From an uncultured Sphingomonadaceae bacterium (GTDB lineage Bacteria > Pseudomonadota > Alphaproteobacteria > Sphingomonadales > Sphingomonadaceae): a DNA stretch of 6,430 bases. This document shows, piece after piece, positions 1 to 6,313 of this stretch. The number at the start of each line of letters is the position of its first letter. The first letter of the stretch is position 1. The position numbers were made by a program, and so were the translations under genes. The notes under the pieces are model-generated. The model searched no databases, had not been told where the DNA came from, and saw nothing but the letters and a program-made list of their open reading frames with translations. Location: the NCBI GenBank assembly GCA_946479505.1, contig CAMLGC010000106.1, positions 1-6,430 of the forward strand, in the 5' to 3' direction.

Positions 1-45
1 GATAGCCTATCGTGACTGGAGTTCAGACGTGTGCTCTTCCGATCT
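1..45 (+). other. Illumina i7-side adapter (synthetic, not genomic)
   Basis: Bases 12-45 match the TruSeq-type Read 2/index adapter exactly, beginning GTGACTGGAGTTCAGACG and ending GCTCTTCCGATCT. Bases 4-11 (AGCCTATC) sit where an 8-nt i7 index would be, and bases 1-3 (GAT) fit the end of the P7 segment. Genomic insert therefore starts at 46. Translated, this stretch gives two peptides familiar as contaminants: MTGVQTCALPIS on the plus strand and RSEEHTSELQS on the minus strand. Any protein predicted to start or end here is spurious. The identification is by direct reading of a known synthetic sequence. Confidence 0.98.
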
Positions 46-46
46 C

Positions 47-128
47 GGAGGGGTGTCGCCCCTCTCGATCGCGTGACACCCCTCCACCGCTCGCTGCGCG
101 AGCGGTCCCCCTCCCCTTGCAGGGGAGG
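47..128. repeat. Three consecutive intergenic stem-loops (REP-like palindrome cluster)
   Basis: Three perfect inverted repeats lie back to back between the adapter and the pntAA stop codon. The first has 11-bp arms, GGAGGGGTGTC (47-57) and GACACCCCTCC (75-85). The second has 9-bp arms, ACCGCTCGC (86-94) and GCGAGCGGT (98-106), with a TGC loop. The third has 8-bp arms, CCTCCCCT (110-117) and AGGGGAGG (121-128), also with a TGC loop. From memory, this layout of a CTCCCC..GGGGAG hairpin next to a GC-rich hairpin recurs between genes of sphingomonads; I could not check this. Lying 3 nt past the pntAA stop, the elements could stabilise or end its transcript, but there is no U-tract, so I do not call an intrinsic terminator. 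Confidence 0.75.
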
Positions 129-131
129 ATG

Positions 132-1259
132 TCACGAGGCCAGCCTCTCGTTGACCACCTTGCCGTTCCTCGTCAGGCGGATCGCGGCGGCGATTTCGTC
201 GTCTTCCGGCAATACGGGTTTGTCCGCGTCCTTGTCCCAGAACGCGGAGAGAAAATTGTAGAGGTTGCGCGCGAACAGCGCCGACGCGTCGGCGGCGAGG
301 CGCGACGGCACGTTCTTGTGGCCGACGATCTTGACGCCGTGCCGCTCGACGATCTCGCCCGTGACGGCGCCCTCGACATTGCCGCCCTGTTCGACCGCGA
401 GGTCGACGATCACGCTGCCGGGCTTCATCGTCGCGAGCTGCGCGTCGGAGATGAGGCGCGGCGCGGGGCGGCCCGGGATCAGCGCGGTGGTGATGACGAT
501 GTCCTGCTTGGCGATGTGGCTCGAGACCAGCTCGGCCTGCGCCTTTTTGTACTCGTCGGACATCTCGCCGGCATAGCCGCCCGCGCCCTCGCCCTCGATG
601 CCCTTCACCTCCTCGACGAAGATCGGCTTGGCGCCGAGGCTCTGGATCTGTTCCCTGGTCGCCGAACGCACGTCGGTGGCGGAGACCTGCGCGCCCAGCC
701 GCCGCGCGGTCGCGATCGCCTGGAGGCCGGCGACGCCGACGCCCATCACGAACACGCGCGCGGCAGAGACGGTGCCCGCCGCGGTCATCATCATCGGGAA
801 GGCGCGGCCATATTCGGCGGCCGCATCGAGCACCGCCTTGTAGCCCGAAAGGTTCGACTGGGAGGAGAGGATGTCCATCGACTGCGCGCGCGTGATGCGC
901 GGCATCAACTCCATCGCGAGCGCCTCCAGCCCGGCAGCGGCATAGCCATCGACGCGCGCGCGCTCGCCGAAGGGATCGAGGCTCGCGACCAGCCACGCGC
1001 CCTGCTTCGCGCCGGCGAGGCTCGCGGGATCGGGGCCTTGAACGCCAAGGAGAATGTCGGCGCCGCCCAGCACCTCGGCACGCGTGCCGAGCGCGGCACC
1101 GGCGGCCTCATAGTCGGCATCGGCGCAGGAGGCGGTCTCGCCGGCGCCGCGTTCGACCGCGACCTCGGCGCCCAATGCAATGAATTTCTTGACGGTATCG
1201 GGGGTCGCGGCGACGCGGCGTTCGCCTTCGGCTGCTTCCCTGAGAACCGCGATCTTCAC
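132..1259 (-). CDS. pntAA: Re/Si-specific NAD(P)+ transhydrogenase subunit alpha 1 (PntAA)
   Basis: This is the NAD(H)-binding domain I subunit of proton-translocating transhydrogenase. It is a cytoplasmic protein that docks on the membrane subunits, and the complex uses the proton gradient to pass hydride from NADH to NADP+. The 375-residue protein is full length for the split (three-gene) form and has the alanine dehydrogenase/PNT N- and C-terminal folds. The start MKIAVLREAAEGERR is typical of the family. The mobile loop with Arg121, Gln126 and Asp129 (PRITRAQSMD) matches the conserved RQD loop of the Rhodospirillum rubrum protein. The Rossmann glycines GVGVAG are at 173-178, the nucleotide-ribose acid is Asp196 (ATDVR), and further family motifs are TTALIPG (257-263) and NVPSRLAADAS (316-326). 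The start is GTG at 1257-1259, chosen on family alignment; no good Shine-Dalgarno is visible. The oxidase subunit IV gene ends 13 nt upstream. The pntAB and pntB genes are expected beyond the left end but are not seen. Confidence 0.96.
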   Translation of the reverse strand: MKIAVLREAAEGERRVAATPDTVKKFIALGAEVAVERGAGETASCADADYEAAGAALGTRAEVLGGADILLGVQGPDPASLAGAKQGAWLVASLDPFGERARVDGYAAAGLEALAMELMPRITRAQSMDILSSQSNLSGYKAVLDAAAEYGRAFPMMMTAAGTVSAARVFVMGVGVAGLQAIATARRLGAQVSATDVRSATREQIQSLGAKPIFVEEVKGIEGEGAGGYAGEMSDEYKKAQAELVSSHIAKQDIVITTALIPGRPAPRLISDAQLATMKPGSVIVDLAVEQGGNVEGAVTGEIVERHGVKIVGHKNVPSRLAADASALFARNLYNFLSAFWDKDADKPVLPEDDEIAAAIRLTRNGKVVNERLAS

Positions 1260-1272
1260 CCGCGGCGCCGGC

Positions 1273-1395
1273 TCACGAGATAGCCCAGATGACGAGAAGC
1301 ACGATCACGATGCAGGAGACCGCGCCCCATTTGAGCAGACCGATCACGCTCGAATAGGTCGCCACGTGCGCCTTCATGTCCCCGTTGCCGGCCAT
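1273..1395 (-). CDS. aa3-type cytochrome c oxidase subunit IV family peptide (40 aa)
   Basis: A 40-residue open frame runs from ATG at 1393-1395 to TGA at 1273-1275. It begins MAGNGDMKAHVATYSSVI and ends LLVIWAIS. A short charged N-terminus (residues 1-14) is followed by one hydrophobic segment (about 17-39), matching the bacterial aa3 oxidase subunit IV family (Pfam COX4_pro_2), whose members are usually 40-50 residues with a single membrane helix. In Paracoccus this subunit packs at the edge of the oxidase and is dispensable for activity. An AAGGGG ribosome binding site lies at 1400-1405, 4 nt before the start. The 13-nt gap to pntAA implies one transcript. No other oxidase gene is in the window, so the gene sits with transhydrogenase rather than with a cox operon. 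Family assignment is confident; assembly into an oxidase in this organism is inference. Confidence 0.88.
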   Translation of the reverse strand: MAGNGDMKAHVATYSSVIGLLKWGAVSCIVIVLLVIWAIS

Positions 1396-1423
1396 CGATC
1401 CCCTTTCTTCACAAAGCTTGCGA

Positions 1424-1452
1424 TCCTTACCCGGCGCTGCCCGGCACCTCAA
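1424..1452 (-). promoter_or_regulatory. Weak candidate sigma-70-type promoter for the subunit IV-pntAA unit
   Basis: On the minus strand, TTGAGG (1447-1452) and TAAGGA (1424-1429) are separated by 17 nt, with a start expected roughly 20 nt before the subunit IV ATG. The -35 matches the consensus at 4 of 6 positions; the -10 is poor. Position and spacing are the only support. The region 1396-1535 is the divergent gap between the leftward and rightward units, so promoters for both must lie in it or close to it. Confidence 0.2.
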
Positions 1453-1492
1453 GGGGCTTGCCGCAGATGCGCTTAAGGCCGCTTTTACCCCC

Positions 1493-1523
1493 GTCCCCTA
1501 TGTTCCGCCGCGGAAACGGGGAC
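1493..1523. promoter_or_regulatory. Nested inverted repeat just upstream of the regulator's ribosome binding site
   Basis: An inner dyad TTCCGC-C-GCGGAA (1503-1515) is flanked by an outer pair, GTCCCC (1493-1498) and GGGGAC (1518-1523). Asymmetric spacers of 4 nt (TATG) and 2 nt (AC) separate inner from outer arms. The repeat ends one base before the AAGGA (1524-1528) that serves the ATG at 1536. It could be a DNA operator for a dimeric regulator, possibly the adjacent Fis-type protein itself, or an RNA hairpin that limits access to the ribosome binding site. The symmetry is directly visible; the role is inference. Confidence 0.4.
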
Positions 1524-1535
1524 AAGGATCGCCTG

Positions 1536-2957
1536 ATGACTCGCAACGGCCAGCGCCTGCTGATGCTGATCGACGACGAGCCGGCGCAGCGCCGGCTGGT
1601 GGCGGCCCTCGCCGCGCGCGGTGGCTGGCGGGCGGTATTCGCCGCCGATGCCGAGATGGCAATCGCGACGCTGGGCACGCAGGACGGGATGCAGCTCGAC
1701 GCGATCCTGCTCGACATCTGGTCGCCCGACGCCGACGCCGCGGGGCTGATCGCCGAATTGCGCGCGCGTCGGCCGGCGCTGCCGATCCTGATGCTGACCG
1801 CGCACGGTTCGGTCGCGCGCGCGGTGGAGGCGATGCGCGCCGGGGCCACCGATTTCCTCGTCAAGCCGCTCGCGCCCGAGCGGCTGCTCGGCGCGCTCGA
1901 AGCAGCGGTGGGCGGCAAGACGGCGGGCGAGCTGCGGCCGCTGACCGAGAAGATTCCGGCGACGCTGGGATTCGCGGAGATTGTCGGCGCCGAGCCGCAG
2001 TTCCGCGCCGCACTGGCGATCGCGGCCAAGGCAGCGCGCGCACGGGTGGCGGTGCTGCTCGAAGGCGAGAGCGGCGTGGGCAAGGAGGTGGTCGCCGATG
2101 CGATCCACGCGGCCTCCCCCCGTTCCAAGAAGCCGATGATCGCGGTCAATTGCGGCGCGATTCCCGCCAACCTCGTCGAATCCGAACTGTTCGGGCATGA
2201 AAAGGGCGCCTTCACGGGCGCGTTCGAGCGCAAGATCGGGCGATTCCAGGAGGCCGACGGCGGCACCTTGTTCCTCGACGAGGTCGGCGAAATGCCGCTC
2301 GACGCCCAGACCAAGCTGCTGCGCATGCTGCAATCGGGCGAGGTGCAGGCGCTGGGCGCCCGGCACGCACGCGAGGTCGACGTACGAGTGATCGCGGCGA
2401 GCAACAAGCGCCTGCTCGACGAGGTCGAGGCCGGGCGCTTCCGCGAGGATCTCTATTATCGGCTCAACGTCGTCCAGGTCACGATCCCGCCGTTGCGGGA
2501 GCGCGGCGGCGACATTCCGTCGCTCGCGCGGCACCTGCTCGCGCGGATCGCCGAACAGCCGGGGCTGCGGCCGATCGGGATCACCGACGACGCGCTCCAG
2601 CTTCTCGTCAACTATGAGTGGCCGGGCAACGTCCGCCAGCTCCAGAATGCCCTCTTCCGCGCCGCCGTTCTGTGCGAGGGCGCGGCGCTGACGCGGGCGG
2701 ATTTCCCACAGATCGCGGCGCTCGGCGCCGATCGGGGAACGCGGCCGATCGCCTCGGCGGTGCCGGCGAGCGGGGGGGTGACGCTGTTCCACCCCGACGG
2801 CAATCTGCGGGCGCTCGAGGAGATCGAGGCGGACGTCATCCGGCTCGCGATCGGGCATTATCGCGGCCGCATGACCGAGGTCGCACGGCGGTTGGGGATC
2901 GGGCGATCGACGTTGTACAGGAAGCTCGGCGAGCTCGGGATCGACAACGCGGCGTGA
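1536..2957 (+). CDS. NtrC-family sigma-54-dependent response regulator (REC-AAA+-Fis HTH)
   Basis: This 473-residue protein would activate transcription by sigma-54 RNA polymerase when phosphorylated by a partner kinase. The receiver domain (about 7-125) has all expected residues: acidic Asp13 and Asp14, phosphoacceptor Asp60, Thr88 and Lys110. The AAA+ domain (about 145-375) has Walker A GESGVGKE (177-184), the sigma-54 contact loop GAFTGA (224-229), Walker B GGTLFLDEVG (242-251) and arginine fingers Arg303 and Arg309 in RFREDLYYRL. WPGNVRQL is at 362-369. A Fis-type helix-turn-helix ends the protein (about 426-468, MTEVARRLGIGRSTLYRKL). I chose ATG 1536 because AAGGA lies 7 nt upstream and the receiver fold starts directly after; a TTG at 1458 or ATG at 1500 would only add a tail encoded by the inverted repeat. 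No sensor kinase is in the window. The dehydrogenase gene follows after 54 nt and is probably co-transcribed. The target genes are unknown. Confidence 0.93.
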   Translation: MTRNGQRLLMLIDDEPAQRRLVAALAARGGWRAVFAADAEMAIATLGTQDGMQLDAILLDIWSPDADAAGLIAELRARRPALPILMLTAHGSVARAVEAMRAGATDFLVKPLAPERLLGALEAAVGGKTAGELRPLTEKIPATLGFAEIVGAEPQFRAALAIAAKAARARVAVLLEGESGVGKEVVADAIHAASPRSKKPMIAVNCGAIPANLVESELFGHEKGAFTGAFERKIGRFQEADGGTLFLDEVGEMPLDAQTKLLRMLQSGEVQALGARHAREVDVRVIAASNKRLLDEVEAGRFREDLYYRLNVVQVTIPPLRERGGDIPSLARHLLARIAEQPGLRPIGITDDALQLLVNYEWPGNVRQLQNALFRAAVLCEGAALTRADFPQIAALGADRGTRPIASAVPASGGVTLFHPDGNLRALEEIEADVIRLAIGHYRGRMTEVARRLGIGRSTLYRKLGELGIDNAA

Positions 2958-3011
2958 GCGCGCCTGCCGGCGCTTCTCGACTTCGCCCGGCGCGAACGGC
3001 AGAGAGGCCGC

Positions 3012-3761
3012 ATGTCGGCTTTCGAAGAAAAGAGCGCGCTCGTCACGGGCGCAGCGTCGGGGATCGGGCTCGCGGTCGCGCGGCATCTCGCGGGCGAGGG
3101 CGCGGCGCGGCTGGTGCTGGTCGATAGCGACGCCGCGGCGCTCGACGCCGTAAAGCTGCCGTGCGCCCTCGAACGAGCGGCGGGCGACATACGCGACGAG
3201 GGCTTTTGGGACGGCCTTGCGCCGCGGCTGGAAGGTCTCGACGCCGCCGTCGTCAATGCCGGCGTCGCGGGCGCAGGCGCCATTACCGAGCTCGGCTTGG
3301 ACGAATGGCGGCGCATCCTGTCGGTCAATCTCGACGGCGCGTTCCTGACGATGCGCGCGGCCCTGCGCGCGATGCGCGACGGCGGGAGCATCGTCGCGAC
3401 CGCATCCGCCGCGGGGATCAAGCCCGAGCCGGGGGTCGCCGCCTATGGCGCGTCGAAGGCGGGGCTGATCCACCTGGTCAAGGTTGCCGCCAAGGAAGCC
3501 GCGGCGCGGCGCATTCGCGTCAACGCGATCGCGCCCGCGGGCGTCGAGACGCCGGTATGGGATGCTGTGCCGATGTTCGCCGGGCGTGCGAGAGAGATCG
3601 GGCGCGATGCGGCGTTCGCGGAGTTGGCGCGCCTGGCGACGCCGCTCGGGCGCTACGCCAAGCCCGAAGAGGTGGCGGCGCAGATCGGCTTCCTGCTCTC
3701 GGATGCGGCGGCGCTCATCACGGGTGCGGTGCTGGTGAGCGACGCAGGATACACGCTCTAG
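3012..3761 (+). CDS. Classical short-chain dehydrogenase/reductase (SDR)
   Basis: A 249-residue cytosolic NAD(P)-dependent oxidoreductase of usual SDR length. The cofactor motif TGAASGIG is at 12-19, and Asp38 at the end of the second strand suggests a preference for NAD(H). Asp59-Ile60, the NAG motif (82-84) and Asn106 are also present. The catalytic set is Ser132, Tyr145 and Lys149 (YGASK), with the normal 13-residue Ser-Tyr spacing. The C-terminus ITGAVLVSDAGYTL has SDAG where many relatives have VDGG, a mild variation. The substrate cannot be read from the sequence. ATG 3012 is preceded by AGAGAGG (3001-3007), 4 nt away. Lying 54 nt after the sigma-54 regulator on the same strand, it may share that transcript; the gap holds only a 5-bp hairpin (2960-2973) with no U-run. 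Its TAG stop overlaps the stop of the convergent membrane protein gene. Confidence 0.92.
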   Translation: MSAFEEKSALVTGAASGIGLAVARHLAGEGAARLVLVDSDAAALDAVKLPCALERAAGDIRDEGFWDGLAPRLEGLDAAVVNAGVAGAGAITELGLDEWRRILSVNLDGAFLTMRAALRAMRDGGSIVATASAAGIKPEPGVAAYGASKAGLIHLVKVAAKEAAARRIRVNAIAPAGVETPVWDAVPMFAGRAREIGRDAAFAELARLATPLGRYAKPEEVAAQIGFLLSDAAALITGAVLVSDAGYTL

Positions 3762-5200
3762 CGGCCATCCGCGCGCCACCTCCACACGACCGGCTGTCGA
3801 TCGGCGGTGAGGCCGAGAAGTTGCCGCCCCTGCCCCGCGGCCGACAATGCGTCGGCCGGATCATGCGGGCCTCTCACCAGCGCAAAGGCGGTGCCGGTGC
3901 GACGGAGAAGCGCCGCGGCCCGGGCGGGTTTGGCGTGTGGGCCGTGATAGAGACCTTCGGCCCAGCGGTCATAGGGATCGTCGGGCGGCAGCGCGACGAT
4001 GCGGACGTGCGGGGCGATCCGTCCTCGGTAATGAGCGGCGGCGAGCGCCATTGCGTCGCCCTCGACGAAGACGAGCGCATCGGGTCGCGCGCGGGCGATG
4101 GCGGCGAGCGCGTCGGGCCACGCCTCGCTCTCGCGTGTGGGGAGCCATGCGACCAGCGCGGCGATCTCGACCGCGCCGATCACCGCGGCGGCGATCCAGG
4201 CGATGCGCGGCTCGGCGGCACGGGCGAGCACGACCGCGACCACGATCCAGGCGGGGGCGCTCGCCCAATAGAGCGTGCGCACCAGAAAGATCGGCTGGAG
4301 CTGGCTGAGCGCGAAGAGAAGGACCGGCGCCCCCAAAGCGAACGTGGCGAGCAGCGTGATCGCAGGGCGACGATCGCGTGCCGCCGTCCACCCGATCGCG
4401 GCGAGCAAGGCCGCGAGGAGCAGCCCGGCAGCCCAGCCGGCGCTCGCGACATAGGTCGGAAGATAGGCCGCCTGGGTCATCCGCCAGGCGTCGGCGAGTG
4501 TCGGCCGGGCGATCCAGCCGATATTCCCCGAATGCGCCGCGACCTGGCCGAGCGAGACCCAGCCCCACCAGGCGCCGCCGGCCGCCACGACGAGATTCGC
4601 CGCGAGCCATTGGGCGAGCGTGCGGAGCTGATTGCGCAACAGCCAGAGCATCGCGGCGTTCGCGAGCGCGACGAAGACCAGCATCGTCGTGTGCGCGTAG
4701 AGCGCGGCGAGCGCGGCAACGACGTACAATGCGAGCCAGCGACGGCGGCCGTCGAGCAGCCCGATCATGGCGCGGATCGCGACCAGCGCAGAAGTGGCGG
4801 CGAGCGCATAGCTGCGGACCTCGTGCGAGAAGGCGACGTGCGCCGGCGAGAGCGCGAGCCACAATGCAACGAGGATCGCCGCGCTCCGGCCGCCGAGCCG
4901 GCGGGCGATGCTCCAGGCGGTCGCGATTCCCGCGAGGCCGATCAGGATCGAGAGAAGGCGGAGCGCGACATCGCCCTCGCCGACGAGCGCGATCCAGCCC
5001 TTGAGCAGCGTGTAATAGAGCGGCGGATTGCTCTCGCGCGCCATCCAGCCGCTCCACAGGTGGTCGAGCGGCTGGTGCGCGAAGACGAGCGAGGCGAGCT
5101 CGTCGAACCACAGTGCGTAATCGGCGGTGGCGATGCGGAGCGCCGCGGCGGCGAGGAGAATCGCCCCGAGGATTGCCGGTTCGCGGCGGGCGCCGATCAT
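3758..5200 (-). CDS. GT-C / ArnT-like (family 39-type) membrane glycosyltransferase
   Basis: A 480-residue inner-membrane protein with about ten hydrophobic segments, including roughly 8-26, 81-99, 105-121, 154-177, 196-219, 250-271, 279-298, 306-327 and 332-352, then a mainly soluble C-terminal part (about 355-480). The first periplasmic loop carries Asp33-Glu34 in YALWFDELAS, the acidic motif of the GT-C fold, followed by SNPPLYY (57-63). SHEVRSYAL (125-133) is another hallmark of the PMT_2/ArnT-like family. Such enzymes move a sugar from a polyprenyl-phosphate carrier to lipid or protein acceptors on the periplasmic face; neither donor nor acceptor can be told here. ATG 5198-5200 lies 7 nt after the folP stop, so translation is probably coupled to folP, although a functional link to folate is unlikely. 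The TAG stop shares CTAG (3758-3761) with the convergent dehydrogenase. Confidence 0.86.
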   Translation of the reverse strand: MIGARREPAILGAILLAAAALRIATADYALWFDELASLVFAHQPLDHLWSGWMARESNPPLYYTLLKGWIALVGEGDVALRLLSILIGLAGIATAWSIARRLGGRSAAILVALWLALSPAHVAFSHEVRSYALAATSALVAIRAMIGLLDGRRRWLALYVVAALAALYAHTTMLVFVALANAAMLWLLRNQLRTLAQWLAANLVVAAGGAWWGWVSLGQVAAHSGNIGWIARPTLADAWRMTQAAYLPTYVASAGWAAGLLLAALLAAIGWTAARDRRPAITLLATFALGAPVLLFALSQLQPIFLVRTLYWASAPAWIVVAVVLARAAEPRIAWIAAAVIGAVEIAALVAWLPTRESEAWPDALAAIARARPDALVFVEGDAMALAAAHYRGRIAPHVRIVALPPDDPYDRWAEGLYHGPHAKPARAAALLRRTGTAFALVRGPHDPADALSAAGQGRQLLGLTADRQPVVWRWRADGR

Positions 5201-5207
5201 CGCCCCG

Positions 5208-6272
5208 TCAGCGCGCGACGAGCGCGGCGTCGCGCAGGCCGCGCCAGACGCGCGCCGCCTGGACGGTCTCGGCGACGTCGTGGACGCGCAGGAGCTGGAC
5301 GCCGGCCTCGATTCCCTTGAGCGCGAGCGCGACCGAACCGCCGAGGCGCTCGGAGGCGGGCGCTTCGTTCGAGAGCGCGCCGATCATGCGCTTGCGGCTC
5401 GCGCCGAGCATGACCGGGCAGCCGAGGCCGTGGAACAGCGCGAGACCATTGAGGAGCGCGAGATTGTCGGCGAGCGTCTTGCCGAAGCCGATGCCGGGAT
5501 CGACGATGATCTTCGCCCGATCGACGCCCGCCGCCACGACCGCGGCGACGCGGGCTTCGAGCCAATCGAACACCTCGGTGAGCACGTCGGCGTAGCCGCT
5601 GCCGCCGTGGGGGCTCTTTTCGGGCTCGGGCGAGTGCATCAGAACGACCGGGCAACCGGCCTTCACGACCACCGCGACCGCGCGGTCATCCCACAGGAGG
5701 GCCGACACATCATTGACGAGGTGCGCGCCCGCGGCGAGCGCCGCCTCCATCACCGCGGCCTTGCGGGTGTCGATCGAAAGAGGCGTGCCGCTTGCCGACA
5801 GGCGCTCGATCACCGGCCGTACGCGGGCGATCTCGTCGCCTTCCCAGACGTGTTTGGCGCCAGGTCGGGTCGATTCGCCGCCGACGTCGATCAGCGACGC
5901 GCCGGCGACGGCCATGTCGACGCCCGCCGCGGCCGCGGCGGCAATATCGTCACCGTGGCTGCCGCCGGCGAAGCTGTCGGGGGTGGTGTTGACGATGCCG
6001 GCGACGTGGGGCTGATCGAAGCGGAGGGTGCGCGCGCCGAGCGTGAGCGGCGAGCGGGGAGCGGTGATCGCGGCGTGGAGCGCGGCGGCGCGCTCGTTGC
6101 TGGCGAATTCACGCTCGAAATCGGCGATGGGGACGGTGCGGCGGATGCCGGCGTCGAGCACCTCATAGGCGGCGAACCAGACCATCCCGCCCGCGAGCCG
6201 CGCAACCTCGCCGTCGCGGCCGACCGGGGTGTCGACGAACTGGATGGGGCGGAGGTGCATAAGTCGGTCCAT
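5208..6272 (-). CDS. folP: Dihydropteroate synthase with N-terminal extension
   Basis: This cytosolic enzyme joins 6-hydroxymethyl-dihydropterin diphosphate to p-aminobenzoate to give dihydropteroate in folate synthesis, and is the sulfonamide target. All pterin-binding barrel motifs are present: NTTPDSF (95-101), GGESTRPGA (131-139), SIDTRK (166-171), NDVS (187-190), LMHS (211-214), DPGIGFGK (258-265, with Lys265), GASRKR (290-295) and RVHDV (329-333). The core starts near residue 85; bacterial enzymes are usually about 280 residues, so this 354-residue protein has about 80 extra at the N-terminus (LRPIQFVDTPVG onward). I recall similar extensions in sphingomonad homologues, so it is probably genuine. 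Two starts are possible: ATG 6272, about 8 nt after a GGGGAG within the upstream palindrome, or ATG 6260, four codons later. The glycosyltransferase gene follows after 7 nt. Confidence 0.95.
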   Translation of the reverse strand: MDRLMHLRPIQFVDTPVGRDGEVARLAGGMVWFAAYEVLDAGIRRTVPIADFEREFASNERAAALHAAITAPRSPLTLGARTLRFDQPHVAGIVNTTPDSFAGGSHGDDIAAAAAAGVDMAVAGASLIDVGGESTRPGAKHVWEGDEIARVRPVIERLSASGTPLSIDTRKAAVMEAALAAGAHLVNDVSALLWDDRAVAVVVKAGCPVVLMHSPEPEKSPHGGSGYADVLTEVFDWLEARVAAVVAAGVDRAKIIVDPGIGFGKTLADNLALLNGLALFHGLGCPVMLGASRKRMIGALSNEAPASERLGGSVALALKGIEAGVQLLRVHDVAETVQAARVWRGLRDAALVAR

Positions 6273-6275
6273 TCT

Positions 6276-6312
6276 CCCTCTCCCCTTCAGGGGAGAGGGC
6301 TGGGGAGAGGGG
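6276..6312. repeat. Palindrome plus direct repeat upstream of folP
   Basis: CCCTCTCCCC (6276-6285) and GGGGAGAGGG (6290-6299) form a perfect 10-bp stem with a TTCA loop, and GGGGAGAGGG occurs again at 6302-6311. The core CTCCCCTT-CAGGGGAG (6280-6295) is nearly the same as CTCCCCTTGCAGGGGAG (111-127) at the other end of the window, so the two look like members of one dispersed family. The stem ends 3 nt from the folP ATG at 6272, so if transcribed it could both supply and mask the ribosome binding site. Confidence 0.7.
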
Positions 6313-6313
6313 C

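Noticed and set aside
12..1283. Plus-strand frame of about 423 codons starting MTGVQTCALPIS
   Set aside because: Its start lies in the adapter and the rest is antisense to pntAA.
1443..1461. GGCAC...TTGC resembling a sigma-54 -24/-12 promoter in the divergent region
   Set aside because: There are 15 nt between the invariant GG and GC instead of the required 10.
2960..2973. GCGCC-TGCC-GGCGC hairpin after the regulator stop as a terminator
   Set aside because: It has only 5 bp and no U-run; hairpins this short are expected by chance at this GC content.
2998..3011. GG-N10-GC in front of the SDR gene as a sigma-54 promoter
   Set aside because: The spacing fits, but the -12 half is CCGC rather than TTGC, and transcription would start downstream of the ATG.
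1485..3785. Very long minus-strand open frame (about 766 codons) opposite the regulator and SDR genes
   Set aside because: High GC content removes stop codons from shadow frames. The translation is rich in Arg, Asp and Gly without any domain, while the opposite strand holds two proteins with complete motif sets.
3161..5320. Long plus-strand open frame (about 719 codons) across the SDR, glycosyltransferase and folP genes
   Set aside because: It is a low-complexity, Arg/Gly/Glu-rich shadow frame crossing three well-supported genes, with no recognisable fold.
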